Position numbers and translations under genes: made by a program. From an uncultured Atopobium sp. (lineage in GTDB: Bacteria > Actinomycetota > Coriobacteriia > Coriobacteriales > Atopobiaceae), in assembly GCA_916715765.1 (NCBI GenBank), contig CAKAPG010000004.1, forward strand, positions 58,080 through 122,079: DNA of 64,000 nucleotides. The letters run 5' to 3'. The notes beneath the pieces were generated by a model. It was given only the letters and a program-made list of their open reading frames with translations. It did no database searches and had not been told where the DNA came from. Positions 51,375 through 59,853 of the stretch are shown one piece after another. Position 1 is the stretch's first letter. Every line of letters begins with the position of its first letter.

Positions 51375-51382
51375 GCTATAGT
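51375..51382 (+). promoter_or_regulatory. Extended -10 promoter element of the ula operon
   Basis: TTGCTATAGT gives an extended -10 (TG-n-TATAGT at 51377-51382), 50 nt before ulaC, without a good -35, which fits a regulated promoter. Confidence 0.4.
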
Positions 51383-51431
51383 CCAACACAAGGAAAGATT
51401 CACAGTAGTCTACTGGAGAGGAGTGAATCGC

Positions 51432-51890
51432 ATGCTGCTTCGCGATATCTACGAGCAGAATCACTATGCTTTCGTGAAGACCCCCATGACATGGGAAGAG
51501 TCTATTAGAGAGTGCTGCAAACCACTGGAGGCTGACGGAACAGTCAATCCAGAGTATGCAGACGACATTATTGAGTGCGTAAAGAAGTTTGGTCCCTACA
51601 TTGTTATCGTTCCAAACGTTGCAATGCCACACTCAACTGCTCGCATTGGCTCTAATGGAAAGACTGCTATTGGCTTTATGCACTCTGATGTTCCTGTCAA
51701 TTTTGAGGATGGCGACGACGAGAAGCAGGTTAAGACTTTCTTCACTCTGAGCGCTACTGATCAGGATGCTCACCTCAAGAATATGCAGATGCTCGTTCAG
51801 GTTCTTATGAACGAGGAGGTTCTTGAGCGCCTTAAGAACATTCAGTCTCCTGAGGAGCTTTTGGAGATTGACAAGCTTATCTCCGAGTAA
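51432..51890 (+). CDS. ulaC: Ascorbate PTS component EIIA
   Basis: 152 aa. EIIA of the fructose/mannitol structural type with phosphoryl-accepting His in NVAMPHSTAR (about residue 66). Passes phosphate to UlaB. ATG at 51432 lies after GGAGTGAATC; a longer in-frame ORF from 51342 crosses the promoter. First gene of the ula operon; in many operons the order is A-B-C, here it is C-A-B. Confidence 0.85.
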   Translation: MLLRDIYEQNHYAFVKTPMTWEESIRECCKPLEADGTVNPEYADDIIECVKKFGPYIVIVPNVAMPHSTARIGSNGKTAIGFMHSDVPVNFEDGDDEKQVKTFFTLSATDQDAHLKNMQMLVQVLMNEEVLERLKNIQSPEELLEIDKLISE

Positions 51891-52032
51891 ACACGTTTTC
51901 TCACGCGTCGTTCACGACGCCCGTTTGCGCCTGTGCGCGCTTTTATGCCCGTTTGGGCATGTAATTGAAGTTTTCCTTTTGTAGTGTGGGCTGCAGAAGG
52001 TACGTATGTAGGACCCTTTGAAAGGGGTATCA

Positions 52033-53544
52033 ATGGATATTGTTCTTGGTATTTGGAAATGGTTTGCGAGCAACTTCTTGACTCAGCCAGCCTATTTCAT
52101 CGGTTTGATTGTTGCTATCGGCTACATTCTTCTTAAGAAGAAGTGGTACGACGTACTCGCTGGCTTCCTTAAGGCAGTCATTGGATATCAGATCCTCCTG
52201 GTTGGTTCCGGCGGCCTGGTAACTGCATTCCGTCCAGTCCTTGTTGGACTTGAGGCTCGCTTCAACCTTTCTGCAATGGTCATTGACCCATACTTTGGCC
52301 AGAACGCAGTACAGGCAGGCATGGAGGCATCTAACGCTCCTGAGTTTATCGCAGGTCGTTCCTTCTCCTCCGTTATGCTTCTTCTGCTCTTCGCTTTCAT
52401 TCTGAACATTGTTCTGGTTGCTTTTAAGAAGCAGACTAAGCTTCGCGCAATCTTTACTACTGGTCACGTCCAGGTTCAGCAGGCAGCAACTGCATTTTGG
52501 CTTATCCTCTTCTGCTTCCCACAGCTTAACGACGTTACCATCCTTGCAGTTATGACTGTTCTCCTTGGTCTTTACTGGGCAGTTGGTTCCAACCTTTGTA
52601 TTGGACCTACCCAGGACCTCACTGATGGTGCTGGTCTTACCATTGCTCACCAGCAGATGTTTGGTGTTTACTGCGCATCCAAGGCTTCCGAGTGGCTCTC
52701 CAAGCACTCCAAGAAGGAGTCTAAGCGCATTGAGGACATCGAGCTTCCAGGCTTCCTCAAGATCTTCAACGAGAACCTCGTTGCAACTGCAATTCTCATG
52801 ACAGCATTCTTTGGTGTCATCCTTGCTGTTCTTGGTCAGGACTTCCTGCTTGAGAACAAGTTCATGAAGCCAGGTCAGGATTTCTTCTTCTACATCATGA
52901 CCACTTCCTTCCAGTTTGCTGTTTACCTCTCCATCCTGCAGCTTGGTGTTCGTACCTTTGTTACCGAGCTCACCAACTCCTTCCAGGGTATTTCTAACAA
53001 GCTCCTCAAGGGTTCCGTCCCAGGCGTTGACTGCGCAGTTACCTACGGCTTTGGTTCTCCAAACGCAGTTACCCTCGGCTTCCTCATGGGTGCAGCTGGC
53101 CAGTTCCTGGCAATCGCAGCTCTGCTGCTTCTGAAGTCCCCAGTTGTTGTTATCGCAGGCTTTGTTCCACTGTTCTTCGATAACGCTACTATCGGCGTTT
53201 ACGCAAACAACAAGGGCGGCCTCCGCGCAGTTCTTATCATGCCTTTCATCTCTGGTCTTCTCCAGGTCTTCGGTTCAGCTCTTATCGCTGGCTGGGTTGG
53301 CATGGCTGCATACGGTGGATACCTTGGCATGTGGGACTGGGCAGTTGTCTGGCCAATCATGACCGGCCTCATGAAGTTCCTGTCCTACGCAGGTCTCGCA
53401 ATTGTTGTTATCGGTCTTATCGCAATCCCACAGCTCCAGTACCGTGCAAACAAAGACACGTACTTCATGGAGGTTGAGGATTACCAGAAGTGCAAGGAAA
53501 TCCGTGCACAGAAGGCCGACGCAGCTAGTGCGGAAAGCAAGTAG
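52033..53544 (+). CDS. ulaA: Ascorbate PTS permease EIIC
   Basis: 503 aa membrane transporter with eleven or so helices. UlaA signatures: FLTQPAYFIGLIVAIGYILL, GSGGLVTAFRPVL, VPGVDCAVTYGFGSPNAVTLG, FFDNATIGVYANNKGG. Moves L-ascorbate across the membrane for phosphorylation by UlaB. ATG at 52033 after AAAGGGG. Separated from ulaC by 142 nt containing GC-rich palindromic bits (for example 51906-51925). Confidence 0.93.
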   Translation: MDIVLGIWKWFASNFLTQPAYFIGLIVAIGYILLKKKWYDVLAGFLKAVIGYQILLVGSGGLVTAFRPVLVGLEARFNLSAMVIDPYFGQNAVQAGMEASNAPEFIAGRSFSSVMLLLLFAFILNIVLVAFKKQTKLRAIFTTGHVQVQQAATAFWLILFCFPQLNDVTILAVMTVLLGLYWAVGSNLCIGPTQDLTDGAGLTIAHQQMFGVYCASKASEWLSKHSKKESKRIEDIELPGFLKIFNENLVATAILMTAFFGVILAVLGQDFLLENKFMKPGQDFFFYIMTTSFQFAVYLSILQLGVRTFVTELTNSFQGISNKLLKGSVPGVDCAVTYGFGSPNAVTLGFLMGAAGQFLAIAALLLLKSPVVVIAGFVPLFFDNATIGVYANNKGGLRAVLIMPFISGLLQVFGSALIAGWVGMAAYGGYLGMWDWAVVWPIMTGLMKFLSYAGLAIVVIGLIAIPQLQYRANKDTYFMEVEDYQKCKEIRAQKADAASAESK

Positions 53545-53559
53545 CCCTCTTTCTTCCTA

Positions 53560-53588
53560 CCCTGAGCAGACCCCCATCTGCTCAGGGT
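53560..53588 (+). terminator. Intercistronic hairpin between ulaA and ulaB
   Basis: CCCTGAGCAG-acccccat-CTGCTCAGGG, no proper U tract. Probable RNA-processing or partial termination stem. A second long-range pair (ACATTGTTTG near 53604, CAAACACAATGT near 53663) follows. Confidence 0.55.
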
Positions 53589-53709
53589 TATTAGTAATAC
53601 TCGGCACATTGTTTGATGCGGTATTTGCCTTAAAAGCGATCAGCGTAGTGTCCAAATGGGTACAAACACAATGTGTCCGTAAGTAGTTTGTTTGATCGAA
53701 GGAGTCAAC

Positions 53710-54018
53710 ATGAACGCAAAGATTTTGGTCGCATGTGCAAACGGCGCAGGTACCTCCCTGATGATGAAGATGACCGCTGAGCGCGTCACTCAGAAGCTCA
53801 ACATGGGCGTCGATAAGATTCACCACTGTGCACTTTCTGAGGGCGTAAGCTCTGCTCGTCAGTATGACATTGTTTTTGCACCACTTAACTTCCTGAATAT
53901 GTACGAGGATGCTGCTAAGGCAGGCGTTACCGTCATTGGTCTGCGTAACGTTCTTTCTGACGCAGAGATGGAAGAGAAGCTCAAGGAAACCGGCGCTGCA
54001 GAGAAGTTTTCCGCATAG
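53710..54018 (+). CDS. ulaB: Ascorbate PTS component EIIB
   Basis: 102 aa, small soluble EIIB of the lactose/ascorbate type. Phosphorylated Cys is in LVACANGAGTSLMM (about residue 8). Transfers phosphate from UlaC to ascorbate bound by UlaA. ATG at 53710 follows AAGGAGTCAAC; the in-frame ATT/ATG upstream at 53692 is rejected. Confidence 0.92.
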   Translation: MNAKILVACANGAGTSLMMKMTAERVTQKLNMGVDKIHHCALSEGVSSARQYDIVFAPLNFLNMYEDAAKAGVTVIGLRNVLSDAEMEEKLKETGAAEKFSA

Positions 54019-54047
54019 TTTAGGTTTCTAAAGAATCGAGCACTTTA

Positions 54048-55103
54048 ATGACTTTTGAAAAGAAAATTCTTGCCGAGATGCCTAAGTGCTATGCACTTGG
54101 CATGTTTGAGGGAGAAGACACACCAAGCTTTTTAGCTGCTGTCGAGAAGGACGGTCCAATCCGTCGCTTTACGCTTGATGGTGAGCCTCTGGAGACTGTT
54201 GCTCCAGGCCCTGGCGGCGTCATGACCATTACACAGGTCCCTGGCAGGAAAGATCAGTTCCTCGCAACCCGCAAGTTCTTCTCGCCAAACTTTGGTGGAG
54301 ACGACGCGGCAATTGCATCCTATACCAAACAGGCAGACGGTTCTTGGTCTGAGCAGATTCTCTGCGACCTCCCTTATGTTCACCGTTTTGGCATCTTGAA
54401 GGCTGCTGACGGTCAGCTTTGGGTTCTTGCTTGCTCTATCAAGGGTGGAGCTGAGACCGGCGTCAAGGATGATTGGCGCACTCCAGGTGCTGTTTGGGCC
54501 GCTCCTCTGAGCGATAACCTTGAGCAGTACACGGCAGACAATCAGCTTAAGCTGACGTGTGTTGCTAACTATCAGGTTCAGAACCACGGTTTTTGGACTG
54601 CACCTGATAAATCGTATGCTTTGATCTCAACCGCCGCAGGCGTGTTTAGATATGTGCCACCAACCACTCCTGAGGGTGCTTGGGATGTTACCTGCCTTCT
54701 GGTCCAGCCAACAAGCGATATTGTTGCTACAGACTTTGACGGCGACGGAAAGCTGGAGATCCTTACCTTCTCTAAGTTCCACGGTGACACGCTGGCAATT
54801 TGGCATGAGGGCCAGACTCGCGATCGCTATGAGCAGGTTTGGTGCGACCCACAGAAGCGCAGCTTCCTTCACGCGCTTTGGGCAGCAGACCTTAATGGCG
54901 AGAAGTGCGCAGTCATTGGCAACCGTAAAGATGGTCGCGATTTGTTGCTTGTTAGATACGTTGACGGTGAGTACACCGTAGACGTTATCGACCACGACCT
55001 CGGACCAGCAAACTGCATGGTGTATAGGCATGACGGCAGCGATTACATTGTTGCTGCATATCGTGAGACAGACCAGCTGGCTCTCTACAAAGTAGTGGAG
55101 TAG
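54048..55103 (+). CDS. Beta-propeller-like protein in the ula operon
   Basis: 351 aa, soluble, no signal peptide. Repeating beta-blade-like segments and one FG-GAP/VCBS calcium-like motif TDFDGDGKLEILTF (about residue 226), plus ADLNGEKCAVIGNRKDGRD near the C terminus, suggest a seven-bladed propeller. The family is not known to me in ascorbate metabolism. It lies 29 nt after ulaB, in the slot where ulaD is often found, but shows no resemblance to the UlaD TIM barrel. Ribosome site is weak (GAG). Sugar-lactone or carbohydrate binding is speculation. Confidence 0.7.
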   Translation: MTFEKKILAEMPKCYALGMFEGEDTPSFLAAVEKDGPIRRFTLDGEPLETVAPGPGGVMTITQVPGRKDQFLATRKFFSPNFGGDDAAIASYTKQADGSWSEQILCDLPYVHRFGILKAADGQLWVLACSIKGGAETGVKDDWRTPGAVWAAPLSDNLEQYTADNQLKLTCVANYQVQNHGFWTAPDKSYALISTAAGVFRYVPPTTPEGAWDVTCLLVQPTSDIVATDFDGDGKLEILTFSKFHGDTLAIWHEGQTRDRYEQVWCDPQKRSFLHALWAADLNGEKCAVIGNRKDGRDLLLVRYVDGEYTVDVIDHDLGPANCMVYRHDGSDYIVAAYRETDQLALYKVVE

Positions 55104-55129
55104 GGCTGCGTTTTGTAGCGAGCGCTCAG

Positions 55130-55164
55130 GATGAGCTTCTGAGCATGCAGGCAAAGTCCTGAGC
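55130..55164 (+). other. Intercistronic stem-loop before ulaG
   Basis: GCGCTCAGGA (55130-55139) pairs with TCCTGAGCGC (55155-55164). No U tract follows. A further pair, GCATGCAGG near 55141 and CCTGCATATGC near 55178, could compete with it. Confidence 0.6.
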
Positions 55165-55227
55165 GCCGCTCAAATTACCTGCATATGCATCAAAGTACTA
55201 GTCCTATGTTTTAGAAAGGAGCGTGTT

Positions 55228-56346
55228 ATGGCAGATCTTAAAGACGTCACACGCGACAGTTGGATTATGAGTACCTTCCCTGAGTGGGGAACATGGCTTA
55301 ATGAAGAGATTGACAATGCCGTAGTAGAGCCTGGTCAGGTTGAGATGTGGTGGCTCGGCTGCGTTGGTATTTGGTTTAAGACTCCTGGTGGAGCAAACGT
55401 TGCTGTCGACTTCTGGGCAGGCAATGGTAAGCGCACCCACGGTGACGGCCTCATGAAGCCTGGTCACCAGATGGCAAACATGGCTGGCGTCCGTAAGATG
55501 CAGCCAAACCTCCGCAACGTTCCGTTTGTTATTGATCCATTTGCTATCAAGAACCTTGACGCTGTTGTGGTAACTCACATTCATCAGGACCATATGTCCA
55601 AGGAGCTTGCAGCTCACGTTGTTAACAACAACATGACTACCACTGACGAGAACGGTAAAGAGATTCCTGTTCCCTTTATTGGTCCTAAGGATGCTGTTGA
55701 CATCTGGGTTGGCTGGGGCGTTCCACGCGAGCAGTGCATTGTGGTCAAGCCTGGCGACCGCATCAAGGTTAAGGATATGGAGATCGTTGCATACGATTCC
55801 TTTGACCGCACCATCATTGTTACCACTACTGATACTTCTGAGAACCGTCCTGACCTTTGGGGTAAGTGCCCAATGGATATGGATGAGAAGGCAGTTAACT
55901 ACCTCTTTGTCACCCCTGGTGGAAACATCTATCACTCCGGTGACTCTCACTACTCCATCTACTTTGCTAAGCACGGCAAAGACATCGCTCAGGAGTTTGG
56001 CGGCGTAGACGTCTGCTTTGGCGCTTTTGGCTGCAACCCAATTGGTATCCAGGACAAGATGGAAGCCACCGATATGCTCCGTATGGCTGAGGCTCTTCAG
56101 TCTAAGGTTGTTATCCCAATTCACCACGATGTTTGGACTAACTTCCAGGCTGACGTCCAGGAGATCAAGGTTCTTTGGGACATGCGTAAGGATCGTCTTG
56201 ACTACAAGTTCCACCCATTCTTCTGGGAGGTCGGCGGCCACTACACCTATCCACAGGACAAGGACCGCTTTGCGTATCATCACGATCGTGGCTTCCACGA
56301 TTGCTTCGATCACGAGCCAAACGTTCCATTCCGTAGCGTTCTCTAA
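55228..56346 (+). CDS. ulaG: L-ascorbate-6-phosphate lactonase
   Basis: 372 aa metallo-beta-lactamase-fold hydrolase opening the lactone of ascorbate-6-P to 3-keto-L-gulonate-6-P. Metal motif THIHQDHMS (about residue 117), further ligands in YHSGDSHYSIYF and IPIHHDVW. Slightly longer than E. coli UlaG (about 354). ATG follows AGAAAGGAGCG. Cytoplasmic. Confidence 0.94.
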   Translation: MADLKDVTRDSWIMSTFPEWGTWLNEEIDNAVVEPGQVEMWWLGCVGIWFKTPGGANVAVDFWAGNGKRTHGDGLMKPGHQMANMAGVRKMQPNLRNVPFVIDPFAIKNLDAVVVTHIHQDHMSKELAAHVVNNNMTTTDENGKEIPVPFIGPKDAVDIWVGWGVPREQCIVVKPGDRIKVKDMEIVAYDSFDRTIIVTTTDTSENRPDLWGKCPMDMDEKAVNYLFVTPGGNIYHSGDSHYSIYFAKHGKDIAQEFGGVDVCFGAFGCNPIGIQDKMEATDMLRMAEALQSKVVIPIHHDVWTNFQADVQEIKVLWDMRKDRLDYKFHPFFWEVGGHYTYPQDKDRFAYHHDRGFHDCFDHEPNVPFRSVL

Positions 56347-56358
56347 GGAGCAGACCCT

Positions 56359-57060
56359 ATGATGCTGAAAGAACTCCGCGAGGAAGTTTACGAAGCAAAT
56401 ATGGACCTGCCAAAGCATGGCCTGGTAGTTTTTACCTGGGGCAATGCTTCTGGACTTGACCGTGAGCGCGGCCTGTTTGTTATCAAGCCATCAGGCGTTT
56501 CCTACGAGGAACTCAGTCCAGAGAATCTGGTCATCTGTGACTTAGACGGCAACGTTGTTGAGGGTGAGATGAACCCATCTTCCGATACTCCAACTCATGC
56601 ATGCTTGTATCGTGCATGGGGCGAGAAGATCGGCGGAATTGTTCACACTCACTCAACCCATGCTGTTTCTTGGGCACAGGCAGGACGCTCTATTCCTTGC
56701 TATGGCACCACACACGCAGATTATTTCTACGGAGACATTCCTTGCGTGCGCAGCCTTACCAAGGACGAGGTAGAAAGTGCCTATGAGCTTGAGACTGGTA
56801 ACGTTATTGTTGAGGGCTTTGAAAACTTGGACCCCATTGCGGTTCCTGGAACGCTCCTTCACAACCACGGACCTTTCTCTTGGGGTAAAGATGCAATGGC
56901 CGCGGTGTATCACGCTGTAGTCATTGAGGAGGTTGCTAAGATGGCAACACTCACCGAGCTCAACAACCCTAAGGTTCAGGAGGCACCACAGTACCTTCAG
57001 GACAAGCACTACATGCGCAAGCATGGTCCAAATGCCTACTACGGACAGGGTAATCACTAA
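56359..57060 (+). CDS. ulaF: L-ribulose-5-phosphate 4-epimerase
   Basis: 233 aa class II aldolase/epimerase making D-xylulose-5-P. Phosphate loop TWGNASGLD, zinc His residues in VHTHSTHAVSWAQ and LLHNHGPFSWG, and YFYGDIPCVR are those of AraD/UlaF/SgbE. ATG at 56359 lies 8 nt after AAGGAG; ATG 56362 is an equal alternative. 12 nt after ulaG. Confidence 0.93.
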   Translation: MMLKELREEVYEANMDLPKHGLVVFTWGNASGLDRERGLFVIKPSGVSYEELSPENLVICDLDGNVVEGEMNPSSDTPTHACLYRAWGEKIGGIVHTHSTHAVSWAQAGRSIPCYGTTHADYFYGDIPCVRSLTKDEVESAYELETGNVIVEGFENLDPIAVPGTLLHNHGPFSWGKDAMAAVYHAVVIEEVAKMATLTELNNPKVQEAPQYLQDKHYMRKHGPNAYYGQGNH

Positions 57061-57091
57061 AGCCTGTTCAGTGAGTAGAATCTGTTTCAGT

Positions 57092-57123
57092 CAGGCGGTC
57101 TTTTATAAGGCCGCCTGTTTTTA
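57092..57123 (+). terminator. Terminator-type hairpin between ulaF and ulaE
   Basis: CAGGCGGtC-ttttata-AGGCCGCCTG followed by TTTTTAAAAGGAG. The U tract runs directly into the ulaE ribosome site, so it may attenuate ulaE rather than end the operon. Confidence 0.7.
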
Positions 57124-57135
57124 AAAGGAGAAGTT

Positions 57136-57984
57136 ATGTCCAAGTATCAGCTAGGACTTTACGAGAAGGCCACTCCAACTGATCTTTCTTGGGAGGAGCG
57201 TCTGAGCGTAGCAGGAGAGTCCGGCTTTGATTATGTTGAGATCTCCGTTGATGAGTCTGACGCTCGTCTTTCTCGCCTTGAGTGGACTGGCGAGGAGCGC
57301 GCGGCAGTTCGACAGGCAATGGTAAACTCTGGCGTTCGCCTGGGCTCTATGTGCCTTTCTGGTCACCGTAAGTATCCTATTGGTTCTCGTGATCAGGCTA
57401 CTCGTGAGCGTGGCCTTGAGATTATGCAGAAGGCACTTGACCTTGCAGGTGACCTGGGACTTCATACCATCCAGCTTGCTGGCTATGACGTGTACTACGA
57501 AGAGGGCGCAGAGGATACGCGTAAGTACTTTGAGGAGAATCTGGCAAAGGCCGTAGAGATGGCTTCCAAAGCAGGCATTGTTATGGGCTTTGAGACCATG
57601 GAAACTCCTTTTATGGATACGGTCGAGAAGGCTATGCACTACGTAGATCTTATTAACAGCCCCTATCTTGGTGTGTACCCCGACGCTGGTAATCTGACTA
57701 ATGCATCATTTATTTACGGCAACACCGTCGCTGATGACATCGCACTTGGTGCAGGTCATATTTTTGCAGCTCACCTTAAGGAAACTGTTGCTGGTGCATA
57801 TCGTGAGATCCCATTCTCTACGGGCACCACTGATTACGAGGGCGCACTGTCACAGCTTGTTCCCCAGGGAGTCAGGCGTTTTGTTGCTGAGATGTGGTAC
57901 ACCGGCAGCGAGAACTGGAAGGAAGATTTGGTCTTTGCCTCCACGTACGTTCGCAGCAAAATTGATAAAGCATTTGAAGGTTAA
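57136..57984 (+). CDS. ulaE: L-xylulose-5-phosphate 3-epimerase
   Basis: 282 aa TIM-barrel epimerase. UlaE/SgbU hallmarks: YQLGLYEKATPTDLSWEERL, VEISVDESDARLSRL, MCLSGHRKYPIGS, GFETMETPFMDTV, YPDAGNL and HLKET. Converts L-xylulose-5-P to L-ribulose-5-P for UlaF. ATG after AAAAGGAGAAG. Its substrate would come from UlaD, which is not encoded here. Confidence 0.94.
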   Translation: MSKYQLGLYEKATPTDLSWEERLSVAGESGFDYVEISVDESDARLSRLEWTGEERAAVRQAMVNSGVRLGSMCLSGHRKYPIGSRDQATRERGLEIMQKALDLAGDLGLHTIQLAGYDVYYEEGAEDTRKYFEENLAKAVEMASKAGIVMGFETMETPFMDTVEKAMHYVDLINSPYLGVYPDAGNLTNASFIYGNTVADDIALGAGHIFAAHLKETVAGAYREIPFSTGTTDYEGALSQLVPQGVRRFVAEMWYTGSENWKEDLVFASTYVRSKIDKAFEG

Positions 57985-58118
57985 ACGGTCTTTTTGCACT
58001 TGTTTTTGGGTTTCTCGCCACAGACGGTACATAAGAATCTGTACAATGTGGTTTAGCTCTTTCTTAGTACGACGTACGTTTCCAAACTCGTTTAAGTTTG
58101 TACAGGGAAGGATTTAAC

Positions 58119-58799
58119 ATGAAGTTCTTTATTGACACTGCAGATATCGATGAGATTTCTGAGGCTTTGAGCTGGGGCTGCCTGGCAGGTGTTACCACCA
58201 ACCCATCACTGTATGCAAAGATTGGTGGCAAGCTGGCAGACTTTGAGTCTCATATGGTTAAGATTGCACAGCTTTGCGAAGATCTTCCTGTTTCTGCTGA
58301 GTCCACAGCAACTACAACTGAGGGCATGATTGAGGAAGGTCGTCACCTGGCTTCTCTTGCTCCAAACATTGTTGTAAAGCTTCCTATCTGCGCAGAGAGT
58401 CTTGCTGCTACTCATCAGCTTGCTTCTGAGGGAATCCGCGTTAATATGACGTTGATTTTCTCGGCACCTCAGGCTCTTCTTGCAGCAAATGCTGGTGCTC
58501 GCTACATTTCGCCATTTGTTGGTCGCTTTGATGATATTGGTGAGGACGGCATTGAGCAGCTGGGAACCGTAGTTTCGTGCATTGAGAACTATGCATGGGA
58601 TAAAAACGTTGATCACACCGTAGAGATTATTACGGCTTCTGTCCGTACGCCTAACCACGTGACTCAGGCGGCTCTGCTTGGTGCTGATATTGCAACCGTT
58701 CCATTTGGAGCTCTGAAGAAGTGCCTTAAGCATCCTCTGACCGATGCTGGCCTCAAGTCTTTTGAGGCAGACTGGGAAAAGGTTAAGGCTCAGCAATAA
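58119..58799 (+). CDS. talC: Fructose-6-phosphate aldolase/transaldolase-like protein
   Basis: 226 aa, short transaldolase of the TalC/FSA group. Schiff-base Lys is in NIVVKLPI (residue about 85, as in FSA). MKFFIDTADIDEI and GVTTNPSLYAK are family markers. ATG at 58119 follows GGAAGG; the earlier ATG at 58098 is rejected. Sits between ulaE and split transketolase genes, completing a non-oxidative pentose phosphate set. Its own promoter probably lies in 57985-58118. Confidence 0.92.
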   Translation: MKFFIDTADIDEISEALSWGCLAGVTTNPSLYAKIGGKLADFESHMVKIAQLCEDLPVSAESTATTTEGMIEEGRHLASLAPNIVVKLPICAESLAATHQLASEGIRVNMTLIFSAPQALLAANAGARYISPFVGRFDDIGEDGIEQLGTVVSCIENYAWDKNVDHTVEIITASVRTPNHVTQAALLGADIATVPFGALKKCLKHPLTDAGLKSFEADWEKVKAQQ

Positions 58800-58808
58800 T
58801 AGTGATTG

Positions 58809-58843
58809 AAGTACGCCCAGCCTAGGTTGGGCGTACTTGTTTT
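58809..58843 (+). terminator. Intrinsic terminator after talC
   Basis: AAGTACGCCCA-gcctaggt-TGGGCGTACTT followed by GTTTT. The transketolase genes start 80 nt further on, in a spacer of degenerate GTGCCTRTCC and GCACCGTTTAGGCACC units, with no clear promoter. Confidence 0.85.
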
Positions 58844-58923
58844 ACGTGCCTGTCCGTGCCTATCCGTGCATCGTTTGGCACAGTTTAAGCACCGTTTAGG
58901 CACCAATTTTTGAGAGGATGAGA

Positions 58924-59853
58924 ATGGGAACAACTGCATTACCCGAGCGCAACCTCACTGATGATGAGCTCAAGCTTGCAGCTAATACGCTGAGGCGCGA
59001 TGTCATTGACATGCTTGAGAAAAGCAAGTCGGGGCACCCCGGCGGCTCACTGAGCTCGGCAGATATTGTGGCCACACTGTTCTTCTCGGGAGTGATGAAG
59101 TACAACCACAACAACCCAGAGGACCATACCGAGGATAGGTTCTTCCTGTCCAAGGGTCACGTGGCTCCTGTGCTGTATGCTGCCTACCACCTGCTTGACT
59201 GGCTCCACGACGAGGATATGGTTACCCTCCGTCAGCTTGGTAGCCGACTGCAGGGTCACCCAGATTGCCACGCATGTCCTGGTATTGAGGTTTGCTCTGG
59301 CTCTCTTGGCCAGGGTCTCTCGGTAGCTGCAGGATGCGCTCTGGGACTTTCTATGGACGCTCTGGCAAGCGGCGAGCGCGCCAAGAAGGTATTTGTCCTT
59401 CTGGGCGACGGCGAGCTGCAGGAGGGCTCTAACTGGGAGGCATGCATGTTTGCTGCTCACCAGAAGCTGGATAACCTTATTGCCATTGTGGACCTCAATA
59501 ACCTGCAGATTGACGGCCACGTCACCGACGTGTGCTCTCTTGGCGATATTGACGAGAAGTTCCGTTCTTTTGGCTGGAACGTACTGCGCGTTAACGGTCA
59601 CGAGGTCGCTGAGGTGCGCCAGGCTCTTCTCGCCGCACGAGATGGTCGCGAGGCAGGAAACACTGCTCCTACCGTGGTCATTTGCCAGACCGTCAAGGGC
59701 AAGGGCGTCTCGTTTATGGAGGACAAGGCTTCCTGGCACGGAAACGCTCCTTCGGCCGAGCAGGCTGACCTTGCGCGAGAAGAACTTGATGCAGCAAGAG
59801 AGCTTCTTTTGATTGATCTTCAGGGTGAAGGTAAGGAGGTTGCCAATGTCTAG
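58924..59853 (+). CDS. Transketolase, N-terminal (TPP-binding) subunit
   Basis: 309 aa, half of a split transketolase. Pyrophosphate-binding part: SGHPGGSLSSADIV, LSKGHVAPVLYA, GSLGQGLSVAAG, GDGELQEGSNWEA and VDLNNLQIDGH. It transfers two-carbon units between ketoses and aldoses together with the next gene product. ATG at 58924 follows GAGAGG; ATG 58918 abuts the site. Overlaps the C-subunit gene by 8 nt. Confidence 0.94.
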   Translation: MGTTALPERNLTDDELKLAANTLRRDVIDMLEKSKSGHPGGSLSSADIVATLFFSGVMKYNHNNPEDHTEDRFFLSKGHVAPVLYAAYHLLDWLHDEDMVTLRQLGSRLQGHPDCHACPGIEVCSGSLGQGLSVAAGCALGLSMDALASGERAKKVFVLLGDGELQEGSNWEACMFAAHQKLDNLIAIVDLNNLQIDGHVTDVCSLGDIDEKFRSFGWNVLRVNGHEVAEVRQALLAARDGREAGNTAPTVVICQTVKGKGVSFMEDKASWHGNAPSAEQADLAREELDAARELLLIDLQGEGKEVANV

